This document shows positions 43,406 to 52,392 of a DNA stretch of 64,000 nucleotides, piece after piece. The stretch comes from Denitratimonas tolerans. GTDB taxonomy: Bacteria; Pseudomonadota; Gammaproteobacteria; Xanthomonadales; Xanthomonadaceae. The position numbers and the translations under genes were made by a program. Each line of letters begins with the position of its first letter. Within the stretch, counting starts at the first letter, position 1. The stretch covers positions 124,001-188,000 of the forward strand of contig NZ_JBBDHC010000003.1 of NCBI RefSeq assembly GCF_037203605.1, in the 5' to 3' direction. A model generated the notes under the pieces. It did not search any database, was not told the origin of the DNA, and saw only the letters and a list, made by a program, of their open reading frames with translations.

Positions 43406-45448
43406 TCAGCGAATCGCCACGATCAGCCCGCCCAGAAGGGCGATCAGGCCGACGATCATGACAAACGCGTAGTGGTACAGGCGCCCGGTCTGGGCCACCC
43501 GGATGATTCCCGCGACCCGGTCCACCAGGGCGACCGAGCCGTTCACGATCACGCCGTCGATCAGGCCGGCGTCCAGGTGCTTCCAGAGCCTCTGCCCGAG
43601 GCGCACGCTGCCGCCCGCCAGGCCCTTGATCCACAGATCGTCGAATCCGTATTTGTTTTCCAGGACGCGCACCGGCCATGCCGCCGCGCTGCGGATGCGG
43701 TCGGCCAGCGACGGGTTGAACAGGTAGATGTACGTGGTCAGCGCGAAGCCGGCGAAGGCCAGCCAGAACACCGGCGAGGCGATGAAGTGCAGGCCGAACC
43801 CGACCGCGGCCGACACCCAGCCGTGCTCGTCGTGCCAGATGGCCTGCGCCACGGCAGCCAGAGTGTCGTGTTCGGGCAGGACGCGGATGGCACCGGCAAA
43901 GAAGTCGCCGAACAGCATCGGTCCGACGGTGAAGAAGCCGATGCCGAGCGAGGCGATGGCCAGGAGGACCAGCGGCATCGTCACCACCGCGGGCGACTCG
44001 TGCGGCTCGTGCGCGTGGGTGTCGTGCCCCTCGTGCACGTCATGGCCGGCGTGCGCCTCGTGCACCTCGCGGAAGCGCTCGGGGCCGAAGAAGGTCAAGT
44101 ACAGCAGGCGGAAGCTGTAGACGCTGGTGACGAACACGCCCAGCAGCACCGCCCAGTAGGCGTACATCTGCACCCAGCCGCCCTGCCCGGCCGCCGCCTG
44201 CGCCGCGAGGATGATGGAATCCTTGGAGAAGTAGCCGGAGAAGAACGGCGTGCCCACCAGCGCGAGCGTGCCGATCCACATGGTGATGTGGGTGATGGGC
44301 ATGTACTTGCGCAGGCCGCCCATGCGGCGCATGTCCTGCTGGTGGTGCATGCCAATGATGACCGAGCCGGCCCCCAGGAACAGCAGCGCCTTGAAGAAGG
44401 CGTGGGTCATCAGGTGGAAGATCGCGGCCGAGTAGGCCGACACGCCCAGCGCCACGGTCATGTAGCCCAGCTGCGACAGCGTGGAATAGGCCACCACGCG
44501 CTTGATGTCGTTCTGCACGATGCCGATCAGGCCGGTGAAGAAGGCGGTGGTCGCACCGATGAAGAGCACGAAGGCCAGCGCGGTTTCCGACAGCTCGTAG
44601 ATCGGCGACATGCGCGCGACCATGAAGATGCCGGCGGTGACCATCGTGGCGGCATGGATCAGTGCGGAAATGGGTGTCGGGCCTTCCATCGAATCGGGCA
44701 GCCAGACGTGCAGCGGCACCTGCGCGCTCTTGCCCATGGCCCCGATGAACAACCAGATGCCGATGAAGGTGGGGATCGACCAACTCGCACCGGCCCACGG
44801 CTCGAAGCTCTTGCCGTCGATCAGGTGGGTGTTGGCGAACACCTCGGCGTAATCCAGGCTGCCGCACCAGTAGAACACCGCGGCGATACCGATCAGGAAG
44901 CCGAAGTCGCCCACGCGGTTGACCAGGAAGGCCTTGAGGTTGGCGAACGCCGCCGACGGGCGCGGGAACCAGAAGCCGATCAGCAGGTACGAGGCCAGGC
45001 CCACCGCTTCCCAGCCGAAGAACAGCTGCATGAAGTTGTTGCTCATCACCAGCATCAGCATCGAGAAGGTGAAGAACGAGATGTAGGCGAAGAAGCGCGT
45101 ATAGCCCGGATCGTCGCGCATGTAGCCGATGGTGTAGACGTGCACCAGCAGCGAGACGAAGGTGACCACCACCATCATCATCGCGGTGAGCGAGTCGATC
45201 ATGAAGCCGACGTGGGCGGAAAAGTTGCCGACCTCGTAGAAGGTGTAGACGTTGGCGTTGTATGGGTCCGCGCCGCCGGCAACCAGCGCATACAGCACTT
45301 TGATCGAGAGCGCGCAGGACAGCGCCACGCCCAGGATCGCGATCCAGTGCGAGGCCGCGCGCCCGAGGCGTCCGCCGAAGAAACCGACGATGACGGCACC
45401 GACGAGCGGGGCAAGCGCGATGGTCAACAGGGTGTTTGGGGTAATCAC
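43406..45448 (-). CDS. nuoL: NADH-quinone oxidoreductase subunit L
   Basis: A 680-residue subunit at the distal end of the membrane arm, with the long lateral helix and a C-terminal anchor. Landmarks are FFGWEAVGLASYLLIGFW, AQVPLHVWLPDSMEGPT and NDIKRVVAYSTLSQLGYM. A histidine- and acid-rich loop (EAHAGHDVHEGHDTHAHEPHE) near residue 475 is longer than in many homologues and could bind metal or be a local expansion. The start is GTG 45448. Confidence 0.97.
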   Translation of the reverse strand: MITPNTLLTIALAPLVGAVIVGFFGGRLGRAASHWIAILGVALSCALSIKVLYALVAGGADPYNANVYTFYEVGNFSAHVGFMIDSLTAMMMVVVTFVSLLVHVYTIGYMRDDPGYTRFFAYISFFTFSMLMLVMSNNFMQLFFGWEAVGLASYLLIGFWFPRPSAAFANLKAFLVNRVGDFGFLIGIAAVFYWCGSLDYAEVFANTHLIDGKSFEPWAGASWSIPTFIGIWLFIGAMGKSAQVPLHVWLPDSMEGPTPISALIHAATMVTAGIFMVARMSPIYELSETALAFVLFIGATTAFFTGLIGIVQNDIKRVVAYSTLSQLGYMTVALGVSAYSAAIFHLMTHAFFKALLFLGAGSVIIGMHHQQDMRRMGGLRKYMPITHITMWIGTLALVGTPFFSGYFSKDSIILAAQAAAGQGGWVQMYAYWAVLLGVFVTSVYSFRLLYLTFFGPERFREVHEAHAGHDVHEGHDTHAHEPHESPAVVTMPLVLLAIASLGIGFFTVGPMLFGDFFAGAIRVLPEHDTLAAVAQAIWHDEHGWVSAAVGFGLHFIASPVFWLAFAGFALTTYIYLFNPSLADRIRSAAAWPVRVLENKYGFDDLWIKGLAGGSVRLGQRLWKHLDAGLIDGVIVNGSVALVDRVAGIIRVAQTGRLYHYAFVMIVGLIALLGGLIVAIR

Positions 45449-45499
45449 GGAATGCGTTCCATCACTGGTCGTGGTTGGCGGTGCGGCGCATCGGCGTCG

Positions 45500-45805
45500 T
45501 CAGCCCTTCAACGAATCGATCTGATCCACGTTGATCGTGCCGCGGTTGCGGAACAGGACCACGAGGATCGCCAGACCGATGGCGGTTTCGGCCGCCGCCA
45601 CGGTCAGCACGAAAAAGACGAAAACCTGCCCGGACGCATCGCCGAGGAAGCGCGAGAAGGCTACGAGGTTGACGTTCACCGCCAGCAGCATCAGCTCCAC
45701 GCAGAGCAGCAGGACGATGACGTTCTTGCGGTTTATGAAGATGCCCGCGACGCTGATGGCGAACAGCAGCGCGCCAAGCGTGAGGTAGTGGCCGAGCGAG
45801 ATCAT
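45500..45805 (-). CDS. nuoK: NADH-quinone oxidoreductase subunit K
   Basis: A 101-residue three-helix subunit, exactly the usual size, with the conserved membrane glutamates in VLLLCVELMLLAVN and AAAETAIGLAI. The ATG overlaps the nuoJ stop (ATGA). The longer open frame upstream overlaps nuoJ and is ignored. Confidence 0.97.
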   Translation of the reverse strand: MISLGHYLTLGALLFAISVAGIFINRKNVIVLLLCVELMLLAVNVNLVAFSRFLGDASGQVFVFFVLTVAAAETAIGLAILVVLFRNRGTINVDQIDSLKG

Positions 45806-46416
45806 GGCTTGGGCTCCTTGACGACGGCATCCATCTTGACCATGCGCAGGCGGTCGGCCTTGCGCACCTGCACCTGCAGCGCGGGATCCTGATGCTTGGC
45901 CCCCGGCCGCCGGCGCAGGGTCAGCGCGATGGCGGCGATGATCGCCACCGTCAGCACCACGGCGGCCACCTCGAAGGGCAGGACGTAGTCGCGAAAGAGC
46001 GCGTTCCCGAGCCATTCGACGTTGTGCATGCCGGCCGCGAGCGCCGGATCGGGCGAATCGATCACCTGCCCGAAGCGCCTGAGGCCGATCAGGGCGAGCA
46101 TTTCCGCCACCATGATGACGGCCACCAGCACCGCCACCGGCAGGTGCCGGGCGAAACCCTCGCGCAGCGGATCGAGGTTGACGTCGAGCATCATCACCAC
46201 GAACAGGAACAGCACCATCACCGCGCCGACGTAGACCAGAACCAGCGCGATCGCGAGGAACTCGGCCTCCAGCAGCAGCCACAGGCAGGCGGTGGAAAAG
46301 AAGGTCAGCACCAGGCACAGCACGGCGTGGACCGGATTGCGCACGGTGATGACGGCCAGCGCGGCCAGCGTGGTCACCAGCGCGAAGGCGTAGAAGATGG
46401 CCAGTTGCACGGTCAT
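45802..46416 (-). CDS. nuoJ: NADH-quinone oxidoreductase subunit J
   Basis: A 204-residue membrane subunit. The helix LVYVGAVMVLFLFVVMMLD contains the residues of the conserved pi-bulge region. It lies 10 nt after nuoI and overlaps nuoK. The C-terminal cytosolic tail (after about residue 170) is charged and variable. Confidence 0.96.
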   Translation of the reverse strand: MTVQLAIFYAFALVTTLAALAVITVRNPVHAVLCLVLTFFSTACLWLLLEAEFLAIALVLVYVGAVMVLFLFVVMMLDVNLDPLREGFARHLPVAVLVAVIMVAEMLALIGLRRFGQVIDSPDPALAAGMHNVEWLGNALFRDYVLPFEVAAVVLTVAIIAAIALTLRRRPGAKHQDPALQVQVRKADRLRMVKMDAVVKEPKP

Positions 46417-46426
46417 GCGTCGGTCC

Positions 46427-46915
46427 TCAGCGGTAAGGGGCGTCGAGCCGGCGACGCTCGGCGATTTCCGGCTCCAGCCGGTCGCCGATGGCCAGGAGCT
46501 GCGGCTTGGTGACCACGTTCTCGCCGCGCTCTTCGAAGTGGTATTCGTGGATGTGGGTCAGCACGATCGAATCGACCGGGCAGCTTTCCTCGCAGAAGCC
46601 GCAGAAGATGCACTTGAACAGGTCGATCTCGTAGGCCGTGGTGCGCCGGGTACCGTCCTCGCGCGGGGCCGAGTCGATGGTGATGGCCAGCGCCGGGCAC
46701 ACCGCCTCGCACAGCTTGCAGGCGATGCAGCGTTCCTCGCCATTGGGATAGCGGCGCAGCGCGTGCAGGCCGCGGAAGCGCGGCGACTGCGGGATCTTCT
46801 CTTCCGGGTAATGCACCGTGTACTTGGGCCGGAAGAAATACCTGGTCGTGAGCCACAGCCCCTGGAACAGCTCGATGAGCATCAGGCTCTTGACGTAGGA
46901 CACCATGCGATTCAT
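46427..46915 (-). CDS. nuoI: NADH-quinone oxidoreductase subunit I
   Basis: A 162-residue peripheral-arm subunit with two [4Fe-4S] ferredoxin motifs: CIACKLCEAVCP and CIFCGFCEESCP, which carry clusters N6a and N6b to the quinone site. There are 12 nt between nuoH and nuoI. Confidence 0.98.
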   Translation of the reverse strand: MNRMVSYVKSLMLIELFQGLWLTTRYFFRPKYTVHYPEEKIPQSPRFRGLHALRRYPNGEERCIACKLCEAVCPALAITIDSAPREDGTRRTTAYEIDLFKCIFCGFCEESCPVDSIVLTHIHEYHFEERGENVVTKPQLLAIGDRLEPEIAERRRLDAPYR

Positions 46916-46927
46916 GCGATCAGCTCC

Positions 46928-48007
46928 TTACACGCCGGCCTTGATCCAGCCCAGGTGGACCATCCACGCGGCCACGAGGATCCAGACGATCGTGATGGGA
47001 ATGAATACCTTCCAGCCCAGGCGCATGATCTGGTCGTAGCGGTAGCGCGGGAAGGTCGCGCGGAACCACACGAAGCAGAACGCGAAAAACAGCGCCTTGG
47101 CGAACAGCCACCAGATGCCGGGCATGCCCAGCACGCCCCACGACGCCGGAAACGGCGACAGCCAGCCGCCCATGAACAGGATCGCGCTCAGGAAGCTGAT
47201 CAGGATCATGTTGGCGTATTCGGCCAGGAAGAACATCGCGAACATCGCGCCGGAATACTCGACGTGGAAGCCGGCCACGATTTCCGACTCGCCCTCGGCC
47301 ACGTCGAACGGCAGGCGGTTGGTTTCGGCCACGCCGGAAACGACGTAGATGACGAACAGCGGCAGCAGCGGCAGCCAGAACCAGTCGAGCAGGCCCGCAC
47401 TGCCCTGCTGGGCCCGCACGATCTCCGAGAGGTTCATGCTGCCGGCGGCCACCATCACCCCGACCAGGGCGAAGCCCATGGCGATCTCGTAGCTGACCAC
47501 CTGTGCGGCGGAGCGCATCGCCCCGAGCATCGCGTACTTGGAGTTGGACGCCCAGCCGGCCAGGATGACGCCGTACACGCCCAGCGAGGTCATCGAGAGC
47601 AGGTACAGCAGGCCCGCGTTGGCATCGGACAGCGCCACCGCGTCCTCGAACGGCACCACTGCCCAGGCCGCGAACGCGGGTGCCAGGGTGAGGATCGGCG
47701 CTACGCGATACAGGAAGACGTTCGCATTGGTGGGCGTGATGACTTCCTTGAGCAGCAGCTTGAAGGTGTCGGCGAAGGGCTGGATCAGGCCGATGCCGAA
47801 GACCTTGCCGATGTAGACCGGGCCTTGCCGTACGTGCATCCAGCCGATGATCTTGCGCTCGAACAAGGTGTAGAAGGCGACCGCGATGATCAGCGGCACC
47901 GCGACTGCGAGGATCTTGATCATCGTCCACAGCAGCAGGCCGAAGGTGCCGAAGTTCAGGAAGAACTCGCGCACAAGGCCGATGGGTTGGCTCAGAAGTT
48001 CGAACAC
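46928..48007 (-). CDS. nuoH: NADH-quinone oxidoreductase subunit H
   Basis: A 359-residue membrane subunit forming part of the quinone chamber. Landmarks are FYTLFERKIIGWMHVRQGP, ETNRLPFDVAEGESEIVAGF with the acidic channel residues, and RYRYDQIMRLGWKVF. I start at GTG 48007, 2 nt after the nuoG stop codon; the long upstream frame is a shadow of nuoG. Confidence 0.97.
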   Translation of the reverse strand: MFELLSQPIGLVREFFLNFGTFGLLLWTMIKILAVAVPLIIAVAFYTLFERKIIGWMHVRQGPVYIGKVFGIGLIQPFADTFKLLLKEVITPTNANVFLYRVAPILTLAPAFAAWAVVPFEDAVALSDANAGLLYLLSMTSLGVYGVILAGWASNSKYAMLGAMRSAAQVVSYEIAMGFALVGVMVAAGSMNLSEIVRAQQGSAGLLDWFWLPLLPLFVIYVVSGVAETNRLPFDVAEGESEIVAGFHVEYSGAMFAMFFLAEYANMILISFLSAILFMGGWLSPFPASWGVLGMPGIWWLFAKALFFAFCFVWFRATFPRYRYDQIMRLGWKVFIPITIVWILVAAWMVHLGWIKAGV

Positions 48008-48009
48008 GC

Positions 48010-50337
48010 TCAGGCCCTCGTCACCGTCAGCGACGCGCCCGTGCCCGCGATCGGGGCCGTAGCGGCGTAACCTTTTTCGATCCATGCCGCGCCGCGCGGG
48101 ACGCGAACGCTGATTTCCACCGGCAGCGCGGCCTTGCCGCGACCGTCGTCGATCCGCGCCATGGCATCTGTTTCCAGACCCAGCGCCGCGGCGTCCTCGG
48201 GATTGAGCATCAGGCGCGCGCCGCGCGCCAGCGGATGCGCCTGCAGCGGCGCGGCGCGGCGCAGCACCGCGTCCGTTCCGTAAATGGCGCGCGTGGCAAC
48301 GCACTCCAGGCCCTGGACGGATACCGCGGCGCGCGGTGCCAGGGCGCTGCCCGACGCGGCCGTCCCGGGCGTCATGCGCTCGCGCCACTGCGCCAGCTCG
48401 ATGAAGTCGAATCCCGCAACGCCCATGCGCTCGCCCAGCGCGCGCAGCGCGCGCCAGCCGGCCTGCGCTTCGCCGGGCAGCTTCGCGGCGGCGACGGTCG
48501 TCTGCACCAGGCCGTCGGCGTTGGTGAAGCTGGCCTCGATCTCGGGCGCAAGCCCGATCGGCAGCATCACCTGGGCCATGTTGCGCATGGTTTCGTCGGC
48601 AAAGGCGGTGAAGGCCACCACCCGGCCCTGCGACAGTGCGCGCAGCGCGGTCGGGGTGTCGGCAAAGTCGTGCTCGGGCTCGATGCCGTACAGCACCCAG
48701 GCCTTGCGCGGCTGCGCCAGCATCTGGGCGGCATTGCGCGCCGTGGGCAATGCGCCGGCACGCGCCAGCCCCACGGCATTGGCACCGACCGGTACGGCGT
48801 CGAGCCGGGCTCCGGTCGCTGCCGACAGCGCCCCGGCCGCGGCGCGAAGCCAGGAGGCCTGCGGATGGGTGGCGGCCGATTCGCCCAGCAGGATCAGCGC
48901 GCGCTGCGCGCCGCGCAGCAGGTCGGCGATCGCCTGCGCCTCGCCCGCGGCGATCGCTTCCGAGCCGATCCCGCCCGGCAGGCTTGCCCCCGCCGCCTTG
49001 CAAATGCCCAGCAGCGCATCCACCAGCGCCGAAGGGCGCACGATGTGGCGATGCGCCAGGTCGAAGTTGAGATCGAAATCGACCGGGTTGATCGCGACCA
49101 CCTTCGCGCCGCCGTTGCGCCAGGCCTTGCGCACGCGGTGGCCGAGGAGCGGGGCCTCGTGGCGCGGGTTGCAGCCGACCAGCACGATCACGTCGGCCTT
49201 CTCGATCCCGGCCAGCGGCATCTGGAACGGCTCGGCCACCGGCGCGTCGGACAGATCGGCGAGCGCGATGCGGTGGTCGAGGTTGCCGCAGCCGATGCCG
49301 GCGGCCAGCGCCGCGAGCAGCGATCCCTCCTCGTTGGAGGTGGCCGGGTGCATCAGCACGCCGACCTCGTCGCCCGGCTGGGCCGTGATGATTTCGGCGG
49401 CGCGCGCCAGCGCCTCGTCCCAGCCAGCCTCGCGCCAGGCGTCGCCTTCGCGCACCATCGGCACGGTGAGGCGATCGGGCGCGCCGAGGCCGGCGTGGCT
49501 GTAGCGGTCGCGATCGGAAAGCCAATTCTCGTTGATCGCCTCGTTCTCGCGCGGCACCGCGCGCAGCACTTCGCCGCGGCGAAGGTGCAGCCAGAGGTTG
49601 GAACCAAGCGCATCGTGGTAGCCCAGCGACTCGCGCGCGGTCAGCTCCCAGGGGCGGGCGCGGAAGCGGAAGGGCTTGTTGGTGAGCGCGCCCACCGGGC
49701 AGACATCGATCACGTTGCCGGAAAGCTCGGTCTCCAGCGCGCGGCCCACGTAGGTGCCGATCACCGAGCGATCGCCGCGGCTCATCACGCCCAGCTCGTA
49801 GCTGCCGGCGATTTCCGAGGTGACGCGCACGCAGCGGGTGCAGTGGATGCAGCGCGTCATGTCGGAAGCCACCAGCGGCCCCAGATCCTCGTCGGGCACG
49901 GTGCGCTTGCGCTCGATGAAGCGGCCGACCGAGCGGCCGTAGCCCATGGCCAGATCCTGCAGCTCGCACTCGCCGCCCTGGTCGCAGACCGGGCAGTCGA
50001 GCGGATGGTTGATCAGCAGGAACTCCATGGTGTTGCGCTGCGAATCGAGCGCGCGCTTGGACTGGGTGTAGACCTTCATCCCGTCCATCACCGGCGTCGC
50101 GCAGGCGGGCGCGGGTTTGGGGGATTTTTCCACATCCACCAGGCACATGCGGCAGCTCGCCGCGATCGAGAGCTTGTCGTGGTAGCAGAAGCGCGGGATC
50201 GGGATGCCGGCCTTGTCGGCGGCCTGGATGATCATCGACCCCTTCGGCGCGACCAGTGCGACGCCGTCGATCTCGATGTTGACGAAGCCTTCCGGCGCGG
50301 GCGCGGGTGCGGCAGGCTGGCTGGGCTGAGTGCTCAT
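48010..50337 (-). CDS. nuoG: NADH-quinone oxidoreductase subunit G
   Basis: A 775-residue subunit. The N-terminal [2Fe-2S] domain has CYHDKLSIAASCRMCLVDV, then CPVCDQGGECELQD and the cluster-binding CIHCTRCVRV. The molybdopterin-like domain follows but lacks a cofactor, as in all NuoG. ATG 50337 overlaps the nuoF stop. The Ala/Pro-rich N-terminus (about 17 residues) before the ferredoxin fold is a local extension. Confidence 0.97.
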   Translation of the reverse strand: MSTQPSQPAAPAPAPEGFVNIEIDGVALVAPKGSMIIQAADKAGIPIPRFCYHDKLSIAASCRMCLVDVEKSPKPAPACATPVMDGMKVYTQSKRALDSQRNTMEFLLINHPLDCPVCDQGGECELQDLAMGYGRSVGRFIERKRTVPDEDLGPLVASDMTRCIHCTRCVRVTSEIAGSYELGVMSRGDRSVIGTYVGRALETELSGNVIDVCPVGALTNKPFRFRARPWELTARESLGYHDALGSNLWLHLRRGEVLRAVPRENEAINENWLSDRDRYSHAGLGAPDRLTVPMVREGDAWREAGWDEALARAAEIITAQPGDEVGVLMHPATSNEEGSLLAALAAGIGCGNLDHRIALADLSDAPVAEPFQMPLAGIEKADVIVLVGCNPRHEAPLLGHRVRKAWRNGGAKVVAINPVDFDLNFDLAHRHIVRPSALVDALLGICKAAGASLPGGIGSEAIAAGEAQAIADLLRGAQRALILLGESAATHPQASWLRAAAGALSAATGARLDAVPVGANAVGLARAGALPTARNAAQMLAQPRKAWVLYGIEPEHDFADTPTALRALSQGRVVAFTAFADETMRNMAQVMLPIGLAPEIEASFTNADGLVQTTVAAAKLPGEAQAGWRALRALGERMGVAGFDFIELAQWRERMTPGTAASGSALAPRAAVSVQGLECVATRAIYGTDAVLRRAAPLQAHPLARGARLMLNPEDAAALGLETDAMARIDDGRGKAALPVEISVRVPRGAAWIEKGYAATAPIAGTGASLTVTRA

Positions 50338-51644
50338 GCGGTGGCTCCCGCCTTGTCGTCCAGCATGGAGCGACCGTGCGTGGCGTAGTATTCGAATTCG
50401 TGCCAGTAGTGGCGCAGGAAGCCCTGCACCGGCCAGGCGGCGGCCTCGCCGAAGGCGCAGATGGTGTGGCCTTCGATCTGGCCTGCGACCGAGCGCAGGA
50501 GGTTCACGTCGTCGAGCGTGGCGCGGCCTTCGACGATGCGGGTGAGCGAGCGGAACATCCAGCCCGTGCCCTCGCGGCAGGGCGTGCACTGGCCGCACGA
50601 CTCCTGGTGATAGAAGCGTGCGATGCGGTGGCAGGCGCGCACCATGCAGGTGGTTTCGTCCATCACGATGACCGCACCCGAACCCAAACCGGAACCGGCC
50701 TTCTGGATCGAGTCGTAGTCCATCGTGCATTCGAGCATCTTGTCGCCCGGCAGCACCGGCATCGAAGAGCCGCCGGGAATGACACCCTTGAGACGATGGC
50801 CGTTGCGCACCCCGCCCGCCATTTCCAGCAGTTCGGAAAACGGCGTACCCAGGCGGATCTCGTAGTTGCCGGGCCGGTTGACGTGGCCGGAGACGGAGAA
50901 CACCTTGGCACCGCCGTTGTTCGGCTTGCCCAGCTCGAGGAACCATTCCGGGCCATTGCGGATGATCGCCGGCACCGAGGCATAGGTTTCGGTGTTGTTG
51001 ATCGTGGTGGGCTTGCCGTAGAGGCCGAAGTTGGCCGGGAACGGCGGCTTGAAGCGCGGCCAGCCCTTCTTGCCTTCGAGCGACTCCATCAGCGCGGTTT
51101 CCTCGCCGCAGATGTAGGCGCCGGCACCGAGCGCGTTGTGGATGTCGATGTCGACACCCGAGCCGAGGATGTCGCGGCCCAGCCAACCGTGCCTGTAGGC
51201 TTCCGCCAGCGCCTCCTCGATGTGCTCGTAGGGCTCGTGGTGGAACTCGCCACGCATGTAGTTGTAGGCCACGCGGGTGTTGGTGGCATAGCAGGCGATG
51301 GCGAGGCCCTCCAGCACCGCGTGCGGGTTGTAGCGCAGGATGTCGCGGTCCTTGCAGGTGCCCGGCTCGGATTCGTCCGAGTTGCACAGGATGTACTTCT
51401 CGCCGTCGTGCCTGGGCATGAAGCTCCACTTCAGCCCGGTCGGAAAGCCTGCGCCGCCGCGGCCGCGCAGGCCCGAGCGCTTGACCATCTCGATGACGTC
51501 GGCCGGCGGAATCTTCTCGGTCAGCAGCTTGCGCAGCGCCTGGTAGCCGCCGGTCTTGAGATAGTTTTCATACGACCACGGCCTGTCGAAATGCAGGGTG
51601 GTGTAGACGATGTTGTGTTCCTGAGGCACGGGTCCAACTGCCAT
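50334..51644 (-). CDS. nuoF: NADH-quinone oxidoreductase subunit F
   Basis: A 436-residue NADH-oxidising subunit. GLRGRGGAGFPTGLKW binds FMN and the N3 cluster is CGQCTPCREGTGW. The NADH-binding and FMN regions around CNSDESEPGTCKDRDIL are intact. I start at ATG 51644; a GTG ten codons upstream is possible. It lies 75 nt after nuoE and overlaps nuoG by ATGA. Confidence 0.97.
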   Translation of the reverse strand: MAVGPVPQEHNIVYTTLHFDRPWSYENYLKTGGYQALRKLLTEKIPPADVIEMVKRSGLRGRGGAGFPTGLKWSFMPRHDGEKYILCNSDESEPGTCKDRDILRYNPHAVLEGLAIACYATNTRVAYNYMRGEFHHEPYEHIEEALAEAYRHGWLGRDILGSGVDIDIHNALGAGAYICGEETALMESLEGKKGWPRFKPPFPANFGLYGKPTTINNTETYASVPAIIRNGPEWFLELGKPNNGGAKVFSVSGHVNRPGNYEIRLGTPFSELLEMAGGVRNGHRLKGVIPGGSSMPVLPGDKMLECTMDYDSIQKAGSGLGSGAVIVMDETTCMVRACHRIARFYHQESCGQCTPCREGTGWMFRSLTRIVEGRATLDDVNLLRSVAGQIEGHTICAFGEAAAWPVQGFLRHYWHEFEYYATHGRSMLDDKAGATA

Positions 51645-51719
51645 GACCGTTCCGATCCATCCTTGCCGCGGCACTGCCGGGGCGATTCATCCATGCCGTG
51701 CGGCGGGGCCGCGCGGCGC

Positions 51720-52247
51720 TTATTTCAGGGCGTCGAGTATCTCGTCCATCTTCTGCGGCGTGAGCTTCTCGTGGTAATGCCCGTTGACCGTCGCCGCCGG
51801 CGCGCCGCAGCAGGCCGCGATGCACTCTTCTTCCTTCTTGAGGTAGATGCGTCCGTCCGCGGTGCTCTCGCCCAGCTTGATCCCGAGCTTGTTCTCGCAG
51901 TAGCGCGCGATGTCTTCGGCACCGTTGAGCCAGCACGAGATGTTGGTGCACAGCGCCACGTTGTTGCGCCCCACCGGCCGGATTTCCAGCATGGTGTAGA
52001 AGCTCGCCACCTCGTAGGCCTGGATCGGCGGGATGCCGATGTACTTCGCCACCGCCGCGATCAGCGCATCGGTCAGGAAGCCCTCGTTCTGCTGCTGCGC
52101 CGCGATCAGGCCCTGGATCGTCGCCGAACGGCGCCGGTCGGCCGGGAACTTCGCCAGCCACAGGTCGATCGTGGCACGGGTCGCGTTCGTCAGCGCCTTG
52201 AGCGGGTCGATGTCCTTGACCGCTTCGAAATTGCCGGTTGCTTTCAT
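51720..52247 (-). CDS. nuoE: NADH-quinone oxidoreductase subunit E
   Basis: A 175-residue thioredoxin-like [2Fe-2S] subunit. The N1a ligands are C-x4-C (CTNISC) and CIAACCGAP. It pairs with NuoF. I start at ATG 52247, since the longer frame enters the GGGATT repeat region between nuoD and nuoE. Confidence 0.96.
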   Translation of the reverse strand: MKATGNFEAVKDIDPLKALTNATRATIDLWLAKFPADRRRSATIQGLIAAQQQNEGFLTDALIAAVAKYIGIPPIQAYEVASFYTMLEIRPVGRNNVALCTNISCWLNGAEDIARYCENKLGIKLGESTADGRIYLKKEEECIAACCGAPAATVNGHYHEKLTPQKMDEILDALK

Positions 52248-52258
52248 GCTCTTGGCCC

Positions 52259-52389
52259 GGGATTGGGGATTGGAGATTGGGGATCTGCATGAGCCGGGGC
52301 GCAGTGGGCGGGCGGCTTTCCGATGCCAACGCCCACGCGGCGGTCGGGGGCCGCCTCTGCGAATCCCGAATCCCGAATCCCGCATCCCC
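52259..52389. repeat. Inverted GGGATT-type repeat between nuoD and nuoE
   Basis: The 5' arm (52259-52284) is a run of GGGATTGG units; the 3' arm (52361-52389) is a run of GAATCCC units. They are mostly complementary and could pair around a 76-nt loop. Such GGGATT/GAATCCC runs occur in intergenic regions of Xanthomonadaceae genomes (general knowledge). The hairpin would lie in the nuo mRNA between the nuoD stop and nuoE. Confidence 0.75.
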
Positions 52390-52392
52390 GCC

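Noticed and set aside
40744..50388. Very long plus-strand ORFs (40744-43365, 43379-45892, 48235-50388) antisense to nuo genes
   Set aside because: They lie opposite well-identified nuo genes, have His/Arg/Gln-rich compositions typical of GC-rich antisense frames, and show no family motifs or ribosome-binding sites.
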